Of a stretch of 7,340 bases of DNA, positions 5,396 through 7,340 are shown one piece after another. The stretch covers positions 1 through 7,340 of the forward strand of contig JAPLEC010000302.1 in NCBI GenBank assembly GCA_026391515.1, read 5' to 3'. This DNA comes from Bacteroidia bacterium. Its GTDB lineage: Bacteria; Bacteroidota; Bacteroidia; Bacteroidales; VadinHA17. Under the pieces are notes generated by a model. The model saw nothing but the letters and a program-made list of their open reading frames with translations, was not told the DNA's origin and did no database searches. How positions within the stretch are numbered: position 1 is the stretch's first letter; each line of letters opens with the position of its first letter. Made by a program: the position numbers and the translations under genes.

Positions 5396-7340
5396 TTGAA
5401 AGGCAATAATTTTAAAACTGGTGAGATTGAGAATGTAAAAGAAAACAAGGCAATTCATTTCTTTTTTGCAGGACTGATCCTTATAATCCTGGTTGTAACG
5501 ACATATTGGGGATCTTCTGATAACGATTTTGTTGACTGGGATGATTATTATTATGTTGTAAACAATGATCTGGTCAGAAATCCTGGAGACTCCTACTTAA
5601 AAGATCTTTTTACCACGCCGGTCTCCCTGAATTATCATCCACTGACTATTTTCAGTCTGAAGATCAATAATAACAATTGTACCAAATGTTTAAACGGTAT
5701 TTCCGCCAAACCATTCATAAGAGGAAATGTCACGCTTCACCTTTTAAATTCAATACTTGTTTTAATACTGATATATCTGTTGACCAAAAAGAATATTTTG
5801 ACTAGTTTTTTAGTCGCCGCTCTTTTTGGTATACATCCGATGCATGTAGAATCTGTTGCCTGGATAGCAGAAAGGAAAGATGTCTTATATACATTCTTCT
5901 TTTTAGCGGCATTAATAGCCTATTTATTTTTTAAAAAAGGGAACAAAAGAAAATATTTATTGCTGGCAGCTTCCTTTTTATTATTTATCTTATCCTGCCT
6001 GTCAAAAGCAACAGCCGTAGTTTTCCCTGTCGTAATGATTCTTATAAATTTCTGGGTCGATCGCACCGAAAAAAATGAATCGGCCTGGAAAGCTGCTTCA
6101 AATGCTGTTTCCCTGAAAAATATCTTATTGATAATCCCATTTTTAATTGTTTCTATTTTCATTGGTTTAATAGCATACAGGATTCAAAACGGAGAAAACT
6201 TTCTCGGAATGCTTAATCTCAGTAAAAACACATCTGATGTTGTCAATACGGTACAACCATTTTCATTACTCCAAAGATTTCAGATTGCCAGTTATGGATT
6301 TATTGTTTACATCGTTAAGTTCTTTATCCCGGTTAATTTATATGCATTTTATCCGTACCCGGATTTGAAAGAATTTACCAGCGGATCATTTGCGATAACT
6401 CTCTGGTTTTCAGTAATTACAATAATTATTATTGCTTTACTGACAGTATATTCTATGAAAAGATCAAAATTGTATGCTTTCAGCCTGGGCTTCTATTTTA
6501 TTACAATTGCACTGGTGTTGCAATTTATCTCTGTAGGGATAGCAATAATAGCAAACCGGTATTCATATCTGCCATATATTGGTCTTTCATTAATTCCTGC
6601 GACTCTGATAGCAAACAGATCCGGGATGATCAGAAAAATATTAATTGTTCTTTCAGCCTGTTTTTTAATTATATTAATGTATCTGTCGAAGCAGCAGATT
6701 AAGACATGGAGCAATACCGAAACACTGTGGACAAATGTAATAGAAAAGAATCCGCATCTTGAATTGCCGAGAAGATCACGGGGCAAATACTATTACATGA
6801 AATCATCGAGGGCAAAGAGCGAAATGGAGAAAAACAATCTGGAAAGCAAAGCATTAATTGATTTTTCTGAAGCAATAAAAATGGGGACTAAAAGTTCGGA
6901 TGTATATGAAGGTACCGGAATTATTTTAGAATCAAGGGGAGATCTGCAAAATGCACTTCAATTTTTAAGCAAAGCAATTTCAATTGATCCTAAAAAAGGC
7001 CGGGCTTATTATAATCGCGCGATGGTCCATGATGGTTTAAATCAGAAGGAAGAGGCTGTCCGGGATTATAATCTGGCCCTGGTCTATAAGCCTGATCTAG
7101 CAATTGAAATACTTAGCAACAGAAGCGTCCTGTTTCTTGAAGCCGGACAGTTTAAAGAAGCAATTAATGATCTTGATTATCTGATTTCAGTTAATCCCAA
7201 AGAATTCATGTATTACAGCAACCGGGCATTTGCGAAACTACAGTTAAAAGACTTTAATGGAACCATTGCCGACTATCGTACTGTGCTTCAGCTGAAACCA
7301 GATGATCAGATAACCAAAAAGCAACTGCAGATACTTCTGG
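5396..7340 (+). CDS. TMTC-like GT-C membrane glycosyltransferase with C-terminal TPR repeats (3' end outside window)
   Basis: One frame stays open from after TAA 5387-5389 to the window edge (about 650 codons). Residues count from TTG 5396, the only in-frame ATG/GTG/TTG before conserved sequence; the first in-frame ATG is 5840, deep in the domain. The protein resembles O-mannosyltransferases of the TMTC/PMT clan. A first membrane helix (22-38) is followed by DFVDWDD, whose D47/D49/D50 fit the catalytic acidic motif of the first external loop, then YHPLTIFSLK, a C95-x-x-C98 loop with GISAKPF, HPMHVESVAWIAERKD (147-162), many further helices, and NRYSYLPYIGL (387-397). From about 463 the protein is TPR: a divergent unit, then four near 34-residue repeats (501-534, 535-568, 569-603, 604-637). 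The expected role is transfer of a sugar from a polyprenyl-phosphate donor to exported protein. Family call good; start and specificity uncertain. Confidence 0.8.
   Translation, partial: MKGNNFKTGEIENVKENKAIHFFFAGLILIILVVTTYWGSSDNDFVDWDDYYYVVNNDLVRNPGDSYLKDLFTTPVSLNYHPLTIFSLKINNNNCTKCLNGISAKPFIRGNVTLHLLNSILVLILIYLLTKKNILTSFLVAALFGIHPMHVESVAWIAERKDVLYTFFFLAALIAYLFFKKGNKRKYLLLAASFLLFILSCLSKATAVVFPVVMILINFWVDRTEKNESAWKAASNAVSLKNILLIIPFLIVSIFIGLIAYRIQNGENFLGMLNLSKNTSDVVNTVQPFSLLQRFQIASYGFIVYIVKFFIPVNLYAFYPYPDLKEFTSGSFAITLWFSVITIIIIALLTVYSMKRSKLYAFSLGFYFITIALVLQFISVGIAIIANRYSYLPYIGLSLIPATLIANRSGMIRKILIVLSACFLIILMYLSKQQIKTWSNTETLWTNVIEKNPHLELPRRSRGKYYYMKSSRAKSEMEKNNLESKALIDFSEAIKMGTKSSDVYEGTGIILESRGDLQNALQFLSKAISIDPKKGRAYYNRAMVHDGLNQKEEAVRDYNLALVYKPDLAIEILSNRSVLFLEAGQFKEAINDLDYLISVNPKEFMYYSNRAFAKLQLKDFNGTIADYRTVLQLKPDDQITKKQLQILL

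Noticed and set aside
5920..6786. Minus-strand open frames of 80-97 codons inside the TMTC-like gene
   Set aside because: They lie antisense to a continuous, clearly conserved coding frame, show no recognisable domain and have no promoter or operon context.

Overview
The window looks like chromosomal DNA of a member of the Bacteroidota (a Bacteroidales- or Marinilabiliales-type bacterium is my best guess). The DNA is AT-rich, start codons follow AT-rich leaders without clear Shine-Dalgarno sequences, and the one divergent intergenic region carries a match to the Bacteroidota -7 box TAnnTTTG on each strand. The protein types also fit: a signal-peptide GH26 with a C-terminal beta-rich domain, a GH43 of the 'VTDGPxLY' type, and a TMTC-like membrane protein with TPR repeats. 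No lineage marker gene is present, so this placement is an inference.

Layout. Positions 2-583 (+) hold the 3' part of a creatininase-family metalloamidohydrolase gene that begins outside the window. A 60-bp convergent gap (584-643) contains four tandem heptamers and a perfect 18-bp AT palindrome. On the minus strand, 5253 down to 644 is one very compact four-gene block, read in this order: a secreted GH26 beta-mannanase-like enzyme, a secreted GH43 enzyme, a GT2 glycosyltransferase of the polyprenyl/dolichyl-phosphate-mannose synthase type, and a B12-binding radical SAM protein. The junctions are ATGA overlap, 1-bp gap, ATGA overlap, so the genes are almost certainly co-transcribed and translationally coupled. 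A divergent promoter region (about 5254-5395) separates this block from a plus-strand gene that runs off the right edge. That gene encodes a multi-pass GT-C/TMTC-like membrane protein with C-terminal TPRs and has no usable in-frame ATG.

How the genes might work together. The two hydrolases would act in the periplasm or outside the cell on mannan- or arabinoxylan-type glycans. The GT2 enzyme could load a sugar such as mannose onto a polyprenyl phosphate at the inner membrane. The divergent TMTC-like protein belongs to a class that uses such lipid-linked sugars to O-glycosylate exported proteins. The radical SAM enzyme would carry out an unidentified alkylation or rearrangement. Linking glycan breakdown to lipid-linked sugar synthesis is a hypothesis from gene order. 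No SusC/SusD pair, sensor or transcription factor lies in the window, so this is not a canonical complete polysaccharide utilisation locus.
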